Made by a program: the position numbers and the translations under genes. Of a DNA stretch of 64,000 bases, positions 47,827 to 59,690 are shown one piece after another (the stretch's first letter is position 1; each line of letters begins with the position of its first letter). A model generated the notes under the pieces. The model was not told where the DNA came from. It saw only the letters and a program-made list of their open reading frames with translations, and searched no databases. Origin of the DNA: Gibbula magus (Eukaryota; Mollusca; Gastropoda; Trochida; Trochidae); NCBI GenBank assembly GCA_936450465.1, contig OW388293.1, positions 44,040,982-44,104,981 on the forward strand, written 5' to 3'.

Positions 47827-50800
47827 TGAGTGAGCTATGCTCACTAATTCTCTTGTATTTAATATGCAATGCAAGTTTTCTACCTCCCAAGATAAGATAC
47901 TCGTAGACATGGTATTAACTGTAAAGAATGACATATATTCTATGCATTCAATAATGTTATATTGTTTTATTACGCAAAAATTGATAATGTTCAGTAACAG
48001 TAACAGTGTGACGTCATACCGAAATTATGTCAGACCTTTATTTCATGAGTTTAAAATCTCAACCTTGAATAGTGATAACAGTATAAGTTGTATGCTTCTC
48101 ACGAGGGTAATGCGGTCCAATATACCGACTTTGTACGAGTGTCGCCGTAGCCTTATGTTTCCGTCATGCCAATAAAATAAGTATTATTATATTATTTTGC
48201 GTTTTGACTGCCGATGACTGATCAGCTGATATCGCTAGAATGACCTTGACCCTAAAAGTAAATAAAATGGCGTCATCCGTCTCGACTACATGCTTTAAAA
48301 TGCCTTAAATGAGTTAGTGTTTATTTAATTGACAGTGTTAGCAATGGAAAATAGGATTTTTTTCAAAACCAAGCAGCAAATAAAGCGAAAATAAGTTTGC
48401 AGTTAATAGACCCGAAAAAAGCTGATATAACTTTTAAAACTCTGCGGCCATGCGTCATTTTTTAACTTCATCTGACCATATTATGCGACACCTACTCTTG
48501 GATAAGATCTAGAGTTGTTACAATAGCAGCGGGGTACATAGAATGTGTGCACCTTGTGACTCGCGAGGTTCATAGAATGTGTGCACCTTGAGACTCGCGA
48601 GGTACATAGGGAAAAACTATCGACCGTTAGCCAATCAAAAACCAGTATTTTACTGTAAGGAAAGATAAGTTTTGTCAACCTACTCAAGACAATAACATCT
48701 TTTCACTACTGTTGACTGAAAGTGTGTTTATTCAATTGATATAATGCATAATTTCACCAGCAATAGTATAATACATTATACTCATCGTACGCAGTGTAAA
48801 AATAAACAAGAACAAATTAATAAAAAATAGACTCAAGATGATCATGATGTGGCAATCCTCTAAAACTCTGATACACTTTTTAAGATAAGCGCATGTGGTG
48901 ATGGCTATCGCTTTGCTCATGGCCTGGATGCATGTCCGCCTGTGTGTCTTCCTCTTCCTAAGTAATGGGAAGTATCCTAAGTTGTTTAACATCTCTTTAT
49001 AAGTTCTGTTGTAGTAAATGATGCAGGATGAATAGGATCCTCGTTACATTGTGGATAACGTTTTCATCGCTTTTATCATTATCGACAGGTAGGTCTGACA
49101 ACCATTACTGTCAGCTTACTGACATCATCTGCATTATAGATTATCCCAAACTTTTACCTCACAATAGTTAAAAATTTACCGTTAAAATAGTAACTGTTAA
49201 AAGTTGTTTTTTTTAAAACTGATCAGAACGCGTGTTCCTTCATAATTGCAATGATGGCGCAGACAAGAAACTGATATTTGTATGAAAGTGGCAATATCAT
49301 CCATTGATGAATGAATGATACAGTGTATTCTTGAAAACTGAAATTTGATATCAAAAGATATGATCTATGTGCACGTACATGTGTATACGAACATAATGAG
49401 ATATAGTGCAATTGTGAACATTAGACTGATTTTGTTCCACATGTGAGGGCTGAACTGTAGATAATGCTGAGAAAGTATGGTGAATTTTGTTCTTTTACAG
49501 TTGGTACTCATCTCTCTCAATTCATCAGAAGATAAAACACAAAAATATTAACACTGCAATTAAGTTCTCTTCGGTAAACTTGGGATGTTTAACAGCAGTA
49601 TATAAGCAAATCGTAAATCAAGCCGTTAACATTGTATCTGACCAAACTCATCAGTTACATGTACATTTAAGTTGTCACCTCCTCCATGCCCTCAGGTTGC
49701 CACTTCAAAGTTCAGTTTTAAAAACTAATAAAGCATCAAACAAATTATCAATAAATAAATGTGAAACATTAAACTTTTTGTATTAATATCAACAATTTAT
49801 GTATTTTTAATAATAACACAATAAAGTTACTATTTACTATGATGTTTTATATGAAATGAGTATGACAACACATAAGTGTTTATGTCAACGTCAACGTAAT
49901 TACAGAAATACTAAATCTGAACCATTTATGAGAGTTGATGATAAAACCGTATTATCAGTATGCTCGTACAGGCTAACACGAACTTCACATTAACAGCTTA
50001 AAACAAATACATGTCAAACGGTTAATCCGCCTACTACATGTGAAAGCTGCTTAAGATTAGTGAGGAAACAGCTGTGTTTGAGGAAACCCTCATTATATTT
50101 AGCCTTCAACTTGATCCTGACCCAGGAAACACTAATCTGCAGATAATCATATTTGTCCTGATGGTCCGCGGTGAATGAAAATCTGTAAGGTTTTCACGGA
50201 GACTATTATCAATGAATGACATGGAGATTTACAATTATAAATGTAGTTTATTTCAAGTTCGTTGAAATCAAACATTGCGTATATAATTGCTGCTCAACGT
50301 GTTAAATATAGGGGGTGGGGGACTTTTTTATTTTATTTTTTTTCAAATATTTTATTCATCCATTGGCATGTTTACAAAAGTAGAAGTACTCCGGTACATA
50401 AAATCCAATATGCAAAAGTATAAGTATTTGCATAGGTAGTATATAATATCAGCAATATAGTTGTTCTAAGGGGTGTCGAGTATGTGCATCAATGGCATCC
50501 ACAAAAGAGAATCAAAGTTTTGGAAATTTTCAACTTGGGTCTGTAAGTAAATTATCAGCAAAATGCATGTACAACAATTCCCTAAATAATCCGATATTTG
50601 TGAAACAAGACGCTATGAGTTGAAGAGCTGATAACTGTATACACATGTACTGTATGTCATACATCAGGAATAACAGTTGCATGTATATAATCATTGGAAT
50701 AATTTACAATTGTTTTCTCGAGGATACTTTGGTACAGTTTGGTCATTTCTGCCGGTAATTGAGTGATGCTCCTGTTTCAGAGATGGTACAATAACTGTCA

Positions 50801-52403
50801 TTTGTGTCGGTAGTTGAGTTATGGTCCTGCTTTAGAGATTGTACATTAAAATAGGCTTCTTTTATTCACTTTATTTGGACCATCGATAACGGAAAAATTA
50901 GCAACTGTTTAAATGCCCTTGACCCTAAATGTAAACAAAATGGTGTCAATCCTATTAACTGCAAGGACATTTAAGCAACTTACTTCAACAAGATTTATAC
51001 AGTTCCTACCCTTAACTAATGCTTAGTAGCAGTTCCTGTACATAGCCAATTTGATTTATTCCATGCTAACACGACACGGACTAAAATAACTATCAACCGT
51101 AGATTTGGCATGGTACTTGACATTGCCTGAGTTGGCGTTGCAGTGGTCTCCTACGATTTTTTTATTCTATTCACACAGAACACATTAAACTCATATATTC
51201 CCCTGTTACCTCTGTCTCTAAATTACGACGTATATTGTGTCAGTCATAGCTAATGCTGACATACTACATTCAAAGTGAGTTGTGCACGCTATTTCAAATT
51301 GAGTGTTCGGTCTAGTTATCATAGAATTGCTTTACCTCTGTACAAGACAGCAGTCAGTCGAAAATATAAGACTGTATTAATTAGACACAAATTAAAACCG
51401 TTACACTCTAACCTTGAAACTGAGGAAGCGATGCGGAACTGTAACAGGTTTCAGGGACAGATATGAGATGAATGATATAGCTTTTTTATTATATATTATA
51501 ATAAATTGCATTTGATACCAGATACCTTTTGATATATTTACTTACAACAGAGATAATGAAGATAAAAATAACAGTTTGTAAAACTGTATGTTTCCTTAAG
51601 TTGTGACCATATAATAAGGCAAGAAACATCTAAATCACCAGCATGTGATAAGATCATAATACTGATGAGATAATAATATGTGATGAGGTAATATAGGGTT
51701 ACGTAGGGTTTCATTGTTCACTCCAAGGTTAAGGGGTAGTTTTGCCACCAGGGTTTCATGAAAGTAGAGAGTCGAGGCACTGGTTTTCTCTCAAGATATT
51801 GCAAGGGTATATGCAAAATTAGCTTACATATATCGCTAATATCGTGGACAGATTACCTGAGTTTGCTGTGAGTAGTTACTGAGAACTTAACTGTACCAAA
51901 TAAAGGGACTCTCCATTGAGTGTTGAAGTTTTTTTTAATGTTATATTAAAACGATATCATGACACCATTTAATATATATTTAATATTCTATTATTTCATT
52001 CTTTTAACGCAAATTCGTTTTCCGGGAGAGGCAACCATTGTTTGAATCATCAACGCGAAATAAACGCGTTTAGATCTTTATATGGAATGGATCTTGTTTA
52101 ACAACATTCTTTTTTCTTAATAGTCAATGCAGACCACGATGATTATATCATTAAATTGATTTAAACATATTTATTCAAGAGAAAGAATTGGTTACAAGTT
52201 ATTCAACTTGATGAAACCATCTCCTATGTACAATGCTCACATATGATATTGATACGTAAAATACATTATGTATAGGGATATGCATCTTTATATAGAAATA
52301 TGAGTATATTCTTTAAAAAAATATCATTAATCGATATCATTTAAGGATTTGTTCATATTGAAAAAGAATATCTATGGACGTTAAAACCTTTCCCTGTTTT
52401 CAG
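47827..52403. other. Upstream of receptor gene; first exon not located
   Basis: A signal-peptide exon ending in phase 1 should lie here or further upstream, but I could not identify one. The stretch contains a short tandem repeat at 48536-48612 and otherwise AT-rich sequence. Confidence 0.45.
48536..48612 (+). repeat. ~39-bp tandem repeat, two units
   Basis: 'catagaatgtgtgcacctt' followed by 'gagactcgcgaggt' occurs twice in tandem, plus the start of a third copy. Confidence 0.85.
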
Positions 52404-52787
52404 GTGATAGAGACTTCCTCCCAATCGCCCAGTCCAATGCATGCTATCTGAGAGGAGACTGTGGTCAACACTTGCTGAATTGTCCACCGCACCACCGTAT
52501 CGCCATTAAGGAAGCCAGTCATGGCTTCAAACCCTACTCAGACACCTGCTACCACGTGGGTCCCGGTGTGGACTGCCTCAGCCTCAATACAACCTACTGC
52601 TGCGCCGAGGACGTTCACCAGGACTGTAAGCTGTCCTACAGGGACCATCATCTTCAAAGAGTATTCGAGGCTTGTTCCGGTTACACGAGGTGCAAGGCGC
52701 CGCAGATACGAGTGAACGACGCCTGTTACTCGATGTCCAGGAGTGAACCCGCCAGCTTCTCTGAAGTGAAATATAGCTGCATTAAAG
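52404..52787 (+). CDS. Lectin-like receptor, exon with SUEL-like domain
   Basis: The acceptor is 'ccctgttttcag' and the donor AAAG|GTTAGA, with phase 1 at both ends (128 codons). The reading after the split codon begins DRDFLPIAQSNACYLRGDCG. Domain landmarks fit the SUEL/galactose-rhamnose-binding lectin fold: LNCPPHHRIAIKEASHGF near the start (family: L.C..G..I.I..A.YG), paired internal cysteines, FEACSGYTRCKAP in the middle (family: V...C.G...C) and EVKYSC at the end (family: l.V.Y.C). The 'DPC' loop is altered to NDAC. The domain is extracellular and may bind carbohydrate, but ligand residues cannot be judged. An upstream exon must supply the start and signal peptide. Confidence 0.85.
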
Positions 52788-52994
52788 GTTAGATGAATTG
52801 TAGATGTACATCTTACACTCGGTCATTGTTTACATGAGCGTCTATGGACTGAGGAATGTACATTTGTAATAATTAAGAGAATACGTGCCAAGTATTTACT
52901 TTGCTATTCTCAGCTCGTATTACTGTCATTGATTCTTAGTACACGAAAGCAATAATTATATATAACAATTGCATTATGGAGATTATCATTTCAG

Positions 52995-53369
52995 ATTCTC
53001 TTTCGGCCAATATCTGCAACAAGGAGATGGTGACTGGTCCGTCTGTATCAACAATGTTTAAGCCAAACGGTCTCAACATGTTATACGACAAGAACTGCTA
53101 CTGTAGGATAGAATCAGCCTCCACAGAGTCAATCGATGTACAGGTGTACGCCTTGGATATACGATTCAAACGAAGCAAAAGTACCACATGTTCTCAGCTG
53201 TCCATCAGCAAAGGCTGGGAGACACATGGCACAATCTCCACTCCCACACTTCCAGGGGAGGGGTTCATCCATTCCTTCCAACCCATTCTCAACCTAACCA
53301 CGCCCATCCTCGCCAGACTGATGCTCAGCAAACACGCTCTCCCCGATTCTGTGTGGCTGCACTACAGAT
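52995..53369 (+). CDS. Lectin-like receptor, exon with CUB-like domain
   Basis: The acceptor is 'ttatcatttcag' and the donor AGAT|GTGAGT, phase 1 to phase 1 (125 codons), joining in frame to the SUEL exon through GAT. It reads SLSANICNKEMVTGPSV... with NCYCRIES then VQVYALDIRF and CSQLSISKG, ending SVWLHYR. The pattern C...G......f.Pn.....NC.C.I......i.V......F.......C..l.i resembles a diverged CUB domain. An N-x-T site (LNLTT) is present. Lectin plus CUB-like modules on symmetrical phase-1 exons suit exon shuffling. The CUB assignment is by pattern only. Confidence 0.8.
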
Positions 53370-53668
53370 GTGAGTAATGACGTCATGCTTTAGGTGGTAT
53401 GTGTCTATGTATAACAATTCACCCACATGTTTGTGAGCATCACATCAAATATGAATGGTTAAAAATGCTTCGTTTGATCAAATGAAGAATATTCATCAGA
53501 CATGACAGCGGAAATACATAAATGTATAAATGAACGTCTATCTCAGTCATTCTTATGATAGCTTGAAATGTGTCTATGCAACATTCTTGAGGGAATCATT
53601 TCTATTTGTATTGTAACTTCTATACTGTGTATGGCCGTTACTTAAATTGTATATTTATATACATGAAG

Positions 53669-53737
53669 CTGGAAGTGGGAGCCTGAGAGTCAAGTGTGGA
53701 CGGGACAACAGCAGGGAACAACCTGCTTGTATGAAAG
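53669..53737 (+). CDS. Lectin-like receptor, short linker exon
   Basis: The acceptor, 'atatacatgaag', has a weak pyrimidine tract; the donor is AAAG|GTAATC. The exon has 23 codons in phase 1 to phase 1. The peptide is GSGSLRVKCGRDNSREQPAC and a few more residues. Phase agreement on both sides is the main support. Confidence 0.6.
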
Positions 53738-53754
53738 GTAATCAACATTATAAT

Positions 53755-53784
<30 letters not shown>
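53755..53784 (+). repeat. (GGTCAA)5 hexamer array in an intron
   Basis: Five perfect copies of GGTCAA. Each junction reads TCAAGGTCA, which equals the extended half-site bound by NR5A/ERR-type nuclear receptors. It may be a simple microsatellite. Confidence 0.9.
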
Positions 53785-53785
<1 letters not shown>

Positions 53786-53945
53786 TTTTCATTAAGATAG
53801 CTCATGTCAGTGAATTGTAATTAACCGACAATAATACTAATAATACATCGGCAGTAATGAATACCAAAGTTCACGCACTAAGGACACATTACAATCTATT
53901 TTAACAAATAGTAACAGAAATTAATGAAATAGTTATTGTTTTTAG

Positions 53946-54017
53946 TTTTAGTAGAGAATTTTGGCCTTTCGGTTTACAACATGACGATCACTAGCAGAGA
54001 TGGAATTGAGCTGATCT
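53946..54017 (+). CDS. Lectin-like receptor, optional exon (uncertain)
   Basis: After 'attgtttttag' (or 6 bp later) the phase-1 frame reads VLVENFGLSVYNMTITSRDG and on to GIELICAAEQ, with an N-x-T site. The best-looking donor, CAG|GTGCAA at 54031/54032, leaves phase 0, which does not fit the next exon. The phase-correct donor at 54017/54018 (ATCT|GTGCTG) is weak. Direct joining of 53737 to 54239 is also in frame, so this exon may be skipped or false. Confidence 0.3.
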
Positions 54018-54238
54018 GTGCTGCTGAACAGGTGCAACGTTGCAGTAGACTATCACTCATACTACTTGTCGTACTAGTAATTATACATAGGGCATGTTCT
54101 TATTCACGGACAGTTGAACTAAAATTGACACAATATATAAGTCATATTTATTAATAGTATTATCCGAAGCTTACGTTTAAAACCATGCATTGAGACATTT
54201 CTATTTTTTAAAAGTTGTAATACAATTGTTTGTTCCAG

Positions 54239-54349
54239 ATATACAACCAACAGTGCCAAGTCCTAAAGATTTTACCCCTGATCCTAAGATACAACCAAAG
54301 AAATGTTCACCAGTAGTTGGCATTATGATTGCCATGTTGAAGATATTAT
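54239..54349 (+). CDS. Lectin-like receptor, Pro-rich juxtamembrane exon
   Basis: The acceptor is 'gtttgttccag' and the donor TTAT|GTAAGT, phase 1 to phase 1 (37 codons). It reads DIQPTVPSPKDFTPDPKIQP and then KKCSPVVGIMIAMLKIL. This is a stalk-like Pro/Thr-rich stretch running into a hydrophobic patch just before the membrane segment encoded by the next exon. Confidence 0.72.
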
Positions 54350-54553
54350 GTAAGTTGGAAATAACATTTATAATACCCGTGTTCTGTTCACAGTGTGTTA
54401 CCAAGTGTATTAGACATTACCTCAGTATATATATATAGTAAAATATGCATGTATGTTTTCTAATTGTTTTCTCTTTACTGTTTTCCCAACACACATTGTA
54501 GTATCGTTCTCCCAAAACGGAATTTAATTCAATACACAATGAACTTAACGTAA

Positions 54554-55008
54554 CTGATTGAAATCGACCGTTTTCCGAGGAATAAAATTGTCAATATAGT
54601 GCATTTTCTTGGACACGAACTCATTCAGAGGTTTCCTCACAAAACCGTCTGATGACAGCCCGTAGGCTCCCATGTTCTGAGGTTATTAAGGTAGCGGGTC
54701 ACAGAACGTCCAACAAAAGCTTTCGGTACGAGAAACTGGGGGCATTTAACTCCTAACAGACGGTTTCCGTAAGAGTAGGGACGTGTTAACGAATGATTCC
54801 TAATGGTTTCAAAACAGTGACCGTTAATAAGTATGATGTGATCGGACAGCTATCTGACTGGGCTTTGTCAACACTTACATGGTACTGAACGCGCGCCTAT
54901 TCGGGGTGTTCTCAGACCTTGTTGAGATGAATCTACAGAACATTCGTATCCTTGTAGATGTATTATTTTGCGTATTTTATTCCTCGGAATAAGGTCGATT
55001 TCAATCAG
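54554..55008. mobile_element. 455-bp TIR element in an intron
   Basis: CTGATTGAAATCGACCGTTTTCCGAGGAATAAAAT at the left end is matched in inverted orientation by '...attttattcctcggaataaggtcgatttcaatcag' at the right. The ~35-bp arms show about three mismatches. No coding frame is seen, and the target duplication was not resolved ('gtaac' occurs near both ends). It lies in the 54350-57124 intron of the receptor gene. Confidence 0.82.
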
Positions 55009-56582
55009 ACTGTAACTTTTGGCTATTTATTATGAATGAATGAAAATGTTCGTGAATGTATGTCAGTAAACTTACGAGTAAAAGAAACGTCTCCATACAT
55101 ACATGTAATACACAATAATATTCAATCCACGACCGATGTATACGACGGAAACACAGTTACATAAAATATTATGTCTTCAGAAGCCCAATTATCTAAATCA
55201 AAAACATTACCTGTTCATATTTCTGAGAAACACACGTTGTAAGAAATCGTCGTACTTGGATATCCTTAACTAGACGTGAATAAGCGAATTCAGCACCCCG
55301 AGTGTATGTAAACTGACATAATAATAAAGTAGTACACTCTCTCGTGAATACTTATTATCTCAACATGTGTCCATCTACCTTCTCCGACAGCAACATTTCG
55401 TGTTATACTCACCCAAATATGTTGGGTATATGAAGAAATGAATGTCGAGATATCAGTCTGCAGTCATTTAACAAACCATATTAACATTGTGGTAGAGTGT
55501 TTGAGATTACATTTGATAGGAGTTTCATTTTATTAGTATAGTTTTTAACGCATAAAAGTACAGCATAAATGTTGAGGCACTAACAAAGGATCTGTACTCC
55601 GATTAGCAGCACAAACACACAGCCTTACTTTAAAGCTGGCAAAGCTTCATTGTTTACATCTGTGTTGACCGTCCATTGTGGATGCCGACAAAATATTATT
55701 TATTATTATCAAAGGGAAAATCCATGTGAATCGTCTTTATCGAGCATGTTAACGGGAACAACGCCAGGGGTGCAGTTTGTTAGCAAGAGAGCGAAACTTA
55801 GTTGCTTGCTTTCCATGATTGAGAGCAAAAGGATGACTTCACAAGTGTAATGAACAGCCAATATGTGGTCTGCATTTGTAGGTAATTTTAGGGTTGTATG
55901 GTACATACAAATTAACAAATTCGTATATTCGTTAATTGCTTTGACATTTTACATTAAATACAGCGACCACATGCTATACTTCAATTTATATTTGTGTTTC
56001 CTTTACTTACATTGCGAAAACTAATCAATCACAATTGTAGCTTAAACATACACCAGTTACGACACACGATCATCTCACGTGCTATGATGTGTTTTCCAAC
56101 GACCAAATCCATATGATCACTTTTAAATAAAGCCATTTTCACTGATATATTACTTGATGTATGTTACAGTCTTAAGGCAATTACTGTAAATGTCATGATC
56201 TAAAGCTAATGTATTTCAAACTAGATCTGAAATCTCTCAGTGATAAGTTTGGTCGTGTCAAGCTGCCCCTGTAAAGACACTTTCCCCGTGCATTGTCATG
56301 TTCTGCGAGATGGCACTTTCGTTTGATGTATAGTCGGCCCCGTGGGGATAACATTAAATCAAAGGTCGACCTATACGTGAGATATTTTTAAAACGCAGGT
56401 TTCTTTGCAATACTAATGCGCATCCATACCCGTAAGGCAATTTCATCAATTCCCTTAATGAGACTTATATGTTCCTACCGGAACATCGCATCACGAATTT
56501 ATATTGAATTGAGTTTGTAAAAGGTAATGCCATCAAGGTATACTTTAACATCAATTGCAACTAATATTATGTCATGCCCTTG

Positions 56583-56639
56583 GATGATGACGCAGTGGTT
56601 AGCATCCTATATCACGAGGTTCGAATCCCTCGTGTGGCA
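56583..56639 (+). repeat. tRNA-like SINE fragment
   Basis: An A-box-like GACGCAGTGGTTAGCA and a B-box GGTTCGAATCC lie too close together for a full tRNA, with the anticodon region deleted. It is a SINE or tRNA pseudogene remnant. Confidence 0.5.
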
Positions 56640-56801
56640 AACTGCTTTACATACAGTACGCTTTGAAATAATACAACGCTTTATCATGGGCATTATCAGC
56701 CACCCTCTGTAGTGATACTAAACACCGTATCACACCACTCAATAAAGACAAATTAGTTTCTAACGGATAGTAAATTTGAAAATTAAGATTTTCCTGATAA
56801 A

Positions 56802-56940
56802 GACTTCTTTAATGTGAACGTACAAGATATTTTCGGAATATATTCTTACTGCTTCATCGGGTCACAAATGCACCTGATGAAGCAATTAGTATATACATGT
56901 ACTCCGAAACTGTTTACATATTCATAATAAAGAAGTTATC
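56802..56940. repeat. Inverted repeat with hammerhead-like core, Penelope-related
   Basis: 'gacttcttta.t.tgaa...ttcggaatatattcttactgcttcatc' is complemented by 'gatgaagcaattagtatatac...ccgaaac...ttcataataaagaagtt'. The plus strand carries CCTGATGAAGC and, 18 nt later, CCGAAAC, which are the two conserved core strands of hammerhead ribozymes. The 'ccgaaac...taataaagaagtt' ending is shared with the Penelope-like arm at 38095-38155. It is probably a worn terminal-repeat remnant. Confidence 0.5.
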
Positions 56941-57124
56941 AAGACATCTTGATTTTGTTATTTATTCAAACTATAAATACTCTTCAAAGAATTGATAATC
57001 ATTTCACGCACACGCCCCAGTCTTATGAAAACTTAATACTTACAGTGACAAATATTGTTAGGAATAAGTACAATAATGAACAACGTGAATTACGAATGAC
57101 GGGATTAAATGCTTTGTGCTTCAG

Positions 57125-57215
57125 TTTATGAGAAAACTCTACTTATCGGTGGCTGTATTGCCGGGGTACTGGGAAGTGTTACGTTAATCGCTGGATGCAT
57201 CGTCTTATATAAACA
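57125..57215 (+). CDS. Lectin-like receptor, transmembrane exon
   Basis: The acceptor is 'ttgtgcttcag' and the donor AAACA|GTAAGT, entering in phase 1 and leaving in phase 2. It encodes FYEKT followed by a 20-plus residue hydrophobic helix with small residues (LLIGGCIAGVLGSVTLIAGC, then IVLYK). The next exon continues QRHKKK, a textbook basic stop-transfer. This fixes a type I topology, with the lectin and CUB-like domains outside. Confidence 0.85.
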
Positions 57216-57667
57216 GTAAGTCACAAACATATGGAAATGAATTCATTTAAATATACATTGCAATCCTAATCTATTCTGCTAGGAGATGTACAGCCATCTA
57301 ATAATTCTGTAGGGCATAACGCACGTTTTGTTTTAGTATGCCATGTTATGTATTCGTGTGACCTAGATTGTGTCTCATTAGCACTTTCAGAAATTGATTT
57401 TTTTTAATTTCAAGATAGTAATTATTGATAGTACATGATACATTTCTGTTTATATATTGGCTGTGTGATAAAACACCATCGCCAATTAAATCAATTTTTT
57501 ATCATACATGATGTAAGTCATGTCTTGCAACATGGGCATGCATGTCGAATCTTTTGTGTGATGATTTTACATGTAATATCTATCCAGTAACGTTTAATCT
57601 TAGCGAATATCTTCCAATACGATTTGAACACAGTATTGTGATAAACAAATGTGTTTGTGATTTACAG

Positions 57668-59210
57668 GAGACACAAAAAGAAGTTAACGAGTGTTCGTCT
57701 GCATACTAAAGAAGATAAACCAATGAAAGACGTCACCAAGACGAACAGTGGGCAGACAGGCCTGCGCCGGACGCGAAAGAGGGCTGAAGTAACTGAAACT
57801 GAAACTGTTAAAAACACAAGGAACAATTCACAAGACAAGAGACCATATGTGGCACTGCCTCCTCCGCCAAGGGACATGCAACAGAAGGAATATGAGAATG
57901 AAGTTTTACGCAGGGAACCAATCATTCCGAATGACGGGAATATCATTATTGTTTCGCCTTCAAATCCATCCAGAAGTGCAAGAAGCTCCTGCACATGTAG
58001 TTCTTTGCAAGCCCAAACAATAAGTTCAAGACAGCCGGATTTGATTTTGGATTCTCATGCTGCCTTACAGTCAGCTTGCAATAATATCAGTGCGATCACT
58101 ATGGCCAACAGCTGCAACCACAACAATCACAGCCACAGGCAGATTGGGTGTCAGGGCGATTTCTGTAATTTTACGAATCCTGGCCATCACAACATGTGTT
58201 GTGGGCATGAACTTCAACTTCGAGCAGATCGTCTGAACTCAGTCGCTAGTCAGGTCAGTATAGGCACACAGATATATGGTAATCCGTTACCGGAACTTCC
58301 GGAAGTTCCAACATTGCCAATATCCAGCAAGAAGAAATCTAACGCCAGGAAACGTGTCCTTGATCAGAATAACCCTCTGTACATAGTTCATAACACAAAC
58401 AAAACGAAACCGGTCCCGAACAATGCAAACCGTGTATGGAACTGGTTAAAGAAATGCAATCCCGTTTCAAGGAGACTATCGTATGCCGATTCAGACAGAC
58501 ACGCAAACACATCCGTTTCGGCGGCACGAAGCAATATTGAGGAAGTTGACGTTGATACGTCACATGATGCACCAGCAGTATTGCCTCTGCATAATGATAA
58601 GGACACAGTAGTACAAATCAGACCCAAACCAGCAACTCGTCCAAGCTCTATTCCTTCAATTGCACCACCTAAACCTCCGCCGAGACTTCCTCCCAGACCT
58701 CACAGGAGTTCAATCCGGACTGCTTGGAAGACAATGACTGAGATTTATACCAATGTTGCAAGTTCGGCCCCACGATCAGTATCACATAGTGTAAAACCTC
58801 GTATACCACGACGACGTACACTGGAAATGGGTTTAACTGGGGGTCAACGTGCATCGGTGGTACAATCTCCAGAAAGGTCACTTGATATAACAGCTGAGGA
58901 CAAAGTTGTATCTGTACAAGCACCTGCAATCGTTGAGGTCACAGCAGGGGATGACTACGAGTCGTCTAACTACGCAAATGACTATATAATGCCAGTACAT
59001 GCATCTCGTGGGTACTCGAGGAGATATGAAGAAGTGTCTTTCAGGAACGACGAAACTGGTGATATGAGTTACATGCACACTGTGACTCTTGGTTTACCGA
59101 CACACGAAGAGGAGGAAGAAGAACAGGGTGACGATTATGACAGAGTCGATCGCTGGAAGGCTATGTTGTGGCACACCTTTAAAACGGTTAGGGGGAAATT
59201 CAGACTTTAA
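57668..59210 (+). CDS. Lectin-like receptor, cytoplasmic signalling tail (last exon)
   Basis: The acceptor is 'gtgatttacag' in phase 2, and the exon stays open for 513 codons to TAA at 59208. It begins RHKKKLTSVRLHTKED. The middle has a His/Cys-rich patch (NSCNHNNHSH, HHNMCCGH). NPLY at 58371-58382 is an NPxY PTB-type motif. SIAPPKPPPRLPPRPHR (58655-58705) is a strong SH3 ligand of the PxxPxR kind. Tyrosine motifs are EIYTNV (58740-58757, YxN Grb2-SH2 type), NYANDYIMP, RRYEEV and DDYDRV. A Glu-rich run precedes the C-terminus GKFRL. I infer a scaffold for tyrosine-kinase, PTB and SH3 signalling. No enzyme domain is seen. The family was not recognised beyond motifs. Confidence 0.88.
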
Positions 59211-59375
59211 CCAGGAAGTCATCATTTCACTCATATTAGACTTCTATGTGTGCTTTTATGCAGGAACGCTACCTGTAAGTTAAATGCAGAATCGTGAATT
59301 ACTTCATTATTTAATGATACTTTGTTTTTATTAAATGGCATCGTTTTTAAATATCTAGTTGTCTCTGTTATTTCT

Positions 59376-59690
59376 GGGGCGGGATAGCGCAGTGGCTAAC
59401 GCGTTCGGCTTCGGATCAAGAGGTCCGGGGTTCGAATCCCGCCAGGGGCACGGCAACTTTGTCTGCAGTAGAGAACTGTTCTACACGCAGTCAGGTTTGG
59501 GTACAATGCTACACTGAATTTCAGTGCAGTACCACCCATGGTTCGCTAGTTCCAGCCGATGCTCGCAGGTTTCACCGCAATGCATAGCCACATGGCGTTG
59601 CGGGCTTTCTCCCTGCCATAATACTAGCAGCCGCGATATAAGTGAAATACTCTTGAAAGCGGCTTTAAACCCCAACTCACCTCACCTCAC
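59376..59690 (+). mobile_element. Complete 315-bp tRNA-derived SINE with 13-bp target duplication
   Basis: CTCTGTTATTTCT occurs at 59363-59375 and exactly again at 59691-59703. The head reads 'ggggcgggatagcgcagtgg' with 'cttcgga' in the anticodon loop (Arg-TCG-like) and T arm 'ggggttcgaatcccgcc'. The acceptor ends do not pair. The tail has 'agccacatggcgttgcggg' and ends in CTCAC repeats. It is inserted about 165 bp past the receptor stop codon, so it may lie in the 3' UTR. An AATAAA follows at 59733. Confidence 0.92.

Larger units (their letters stand above)
55009..57124. other. Remainder of the long intron before the TM exon
   Basis: It contains a tRNA-like head (56583-56639) and an inverted repeat (56802-56940). 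The rest is AT-rich without a supported ORF. Confidence 0.5.

Noticed and set aside
52404..53369. CRISPR-like or bacterial operon explanations for the clustered coding exons
   Set aside because: Exon phases, GT-AG borders and metazoan domains make this clearly a eukaryotic gene. No CRISPR-type repeat-spacer array exists in the window.
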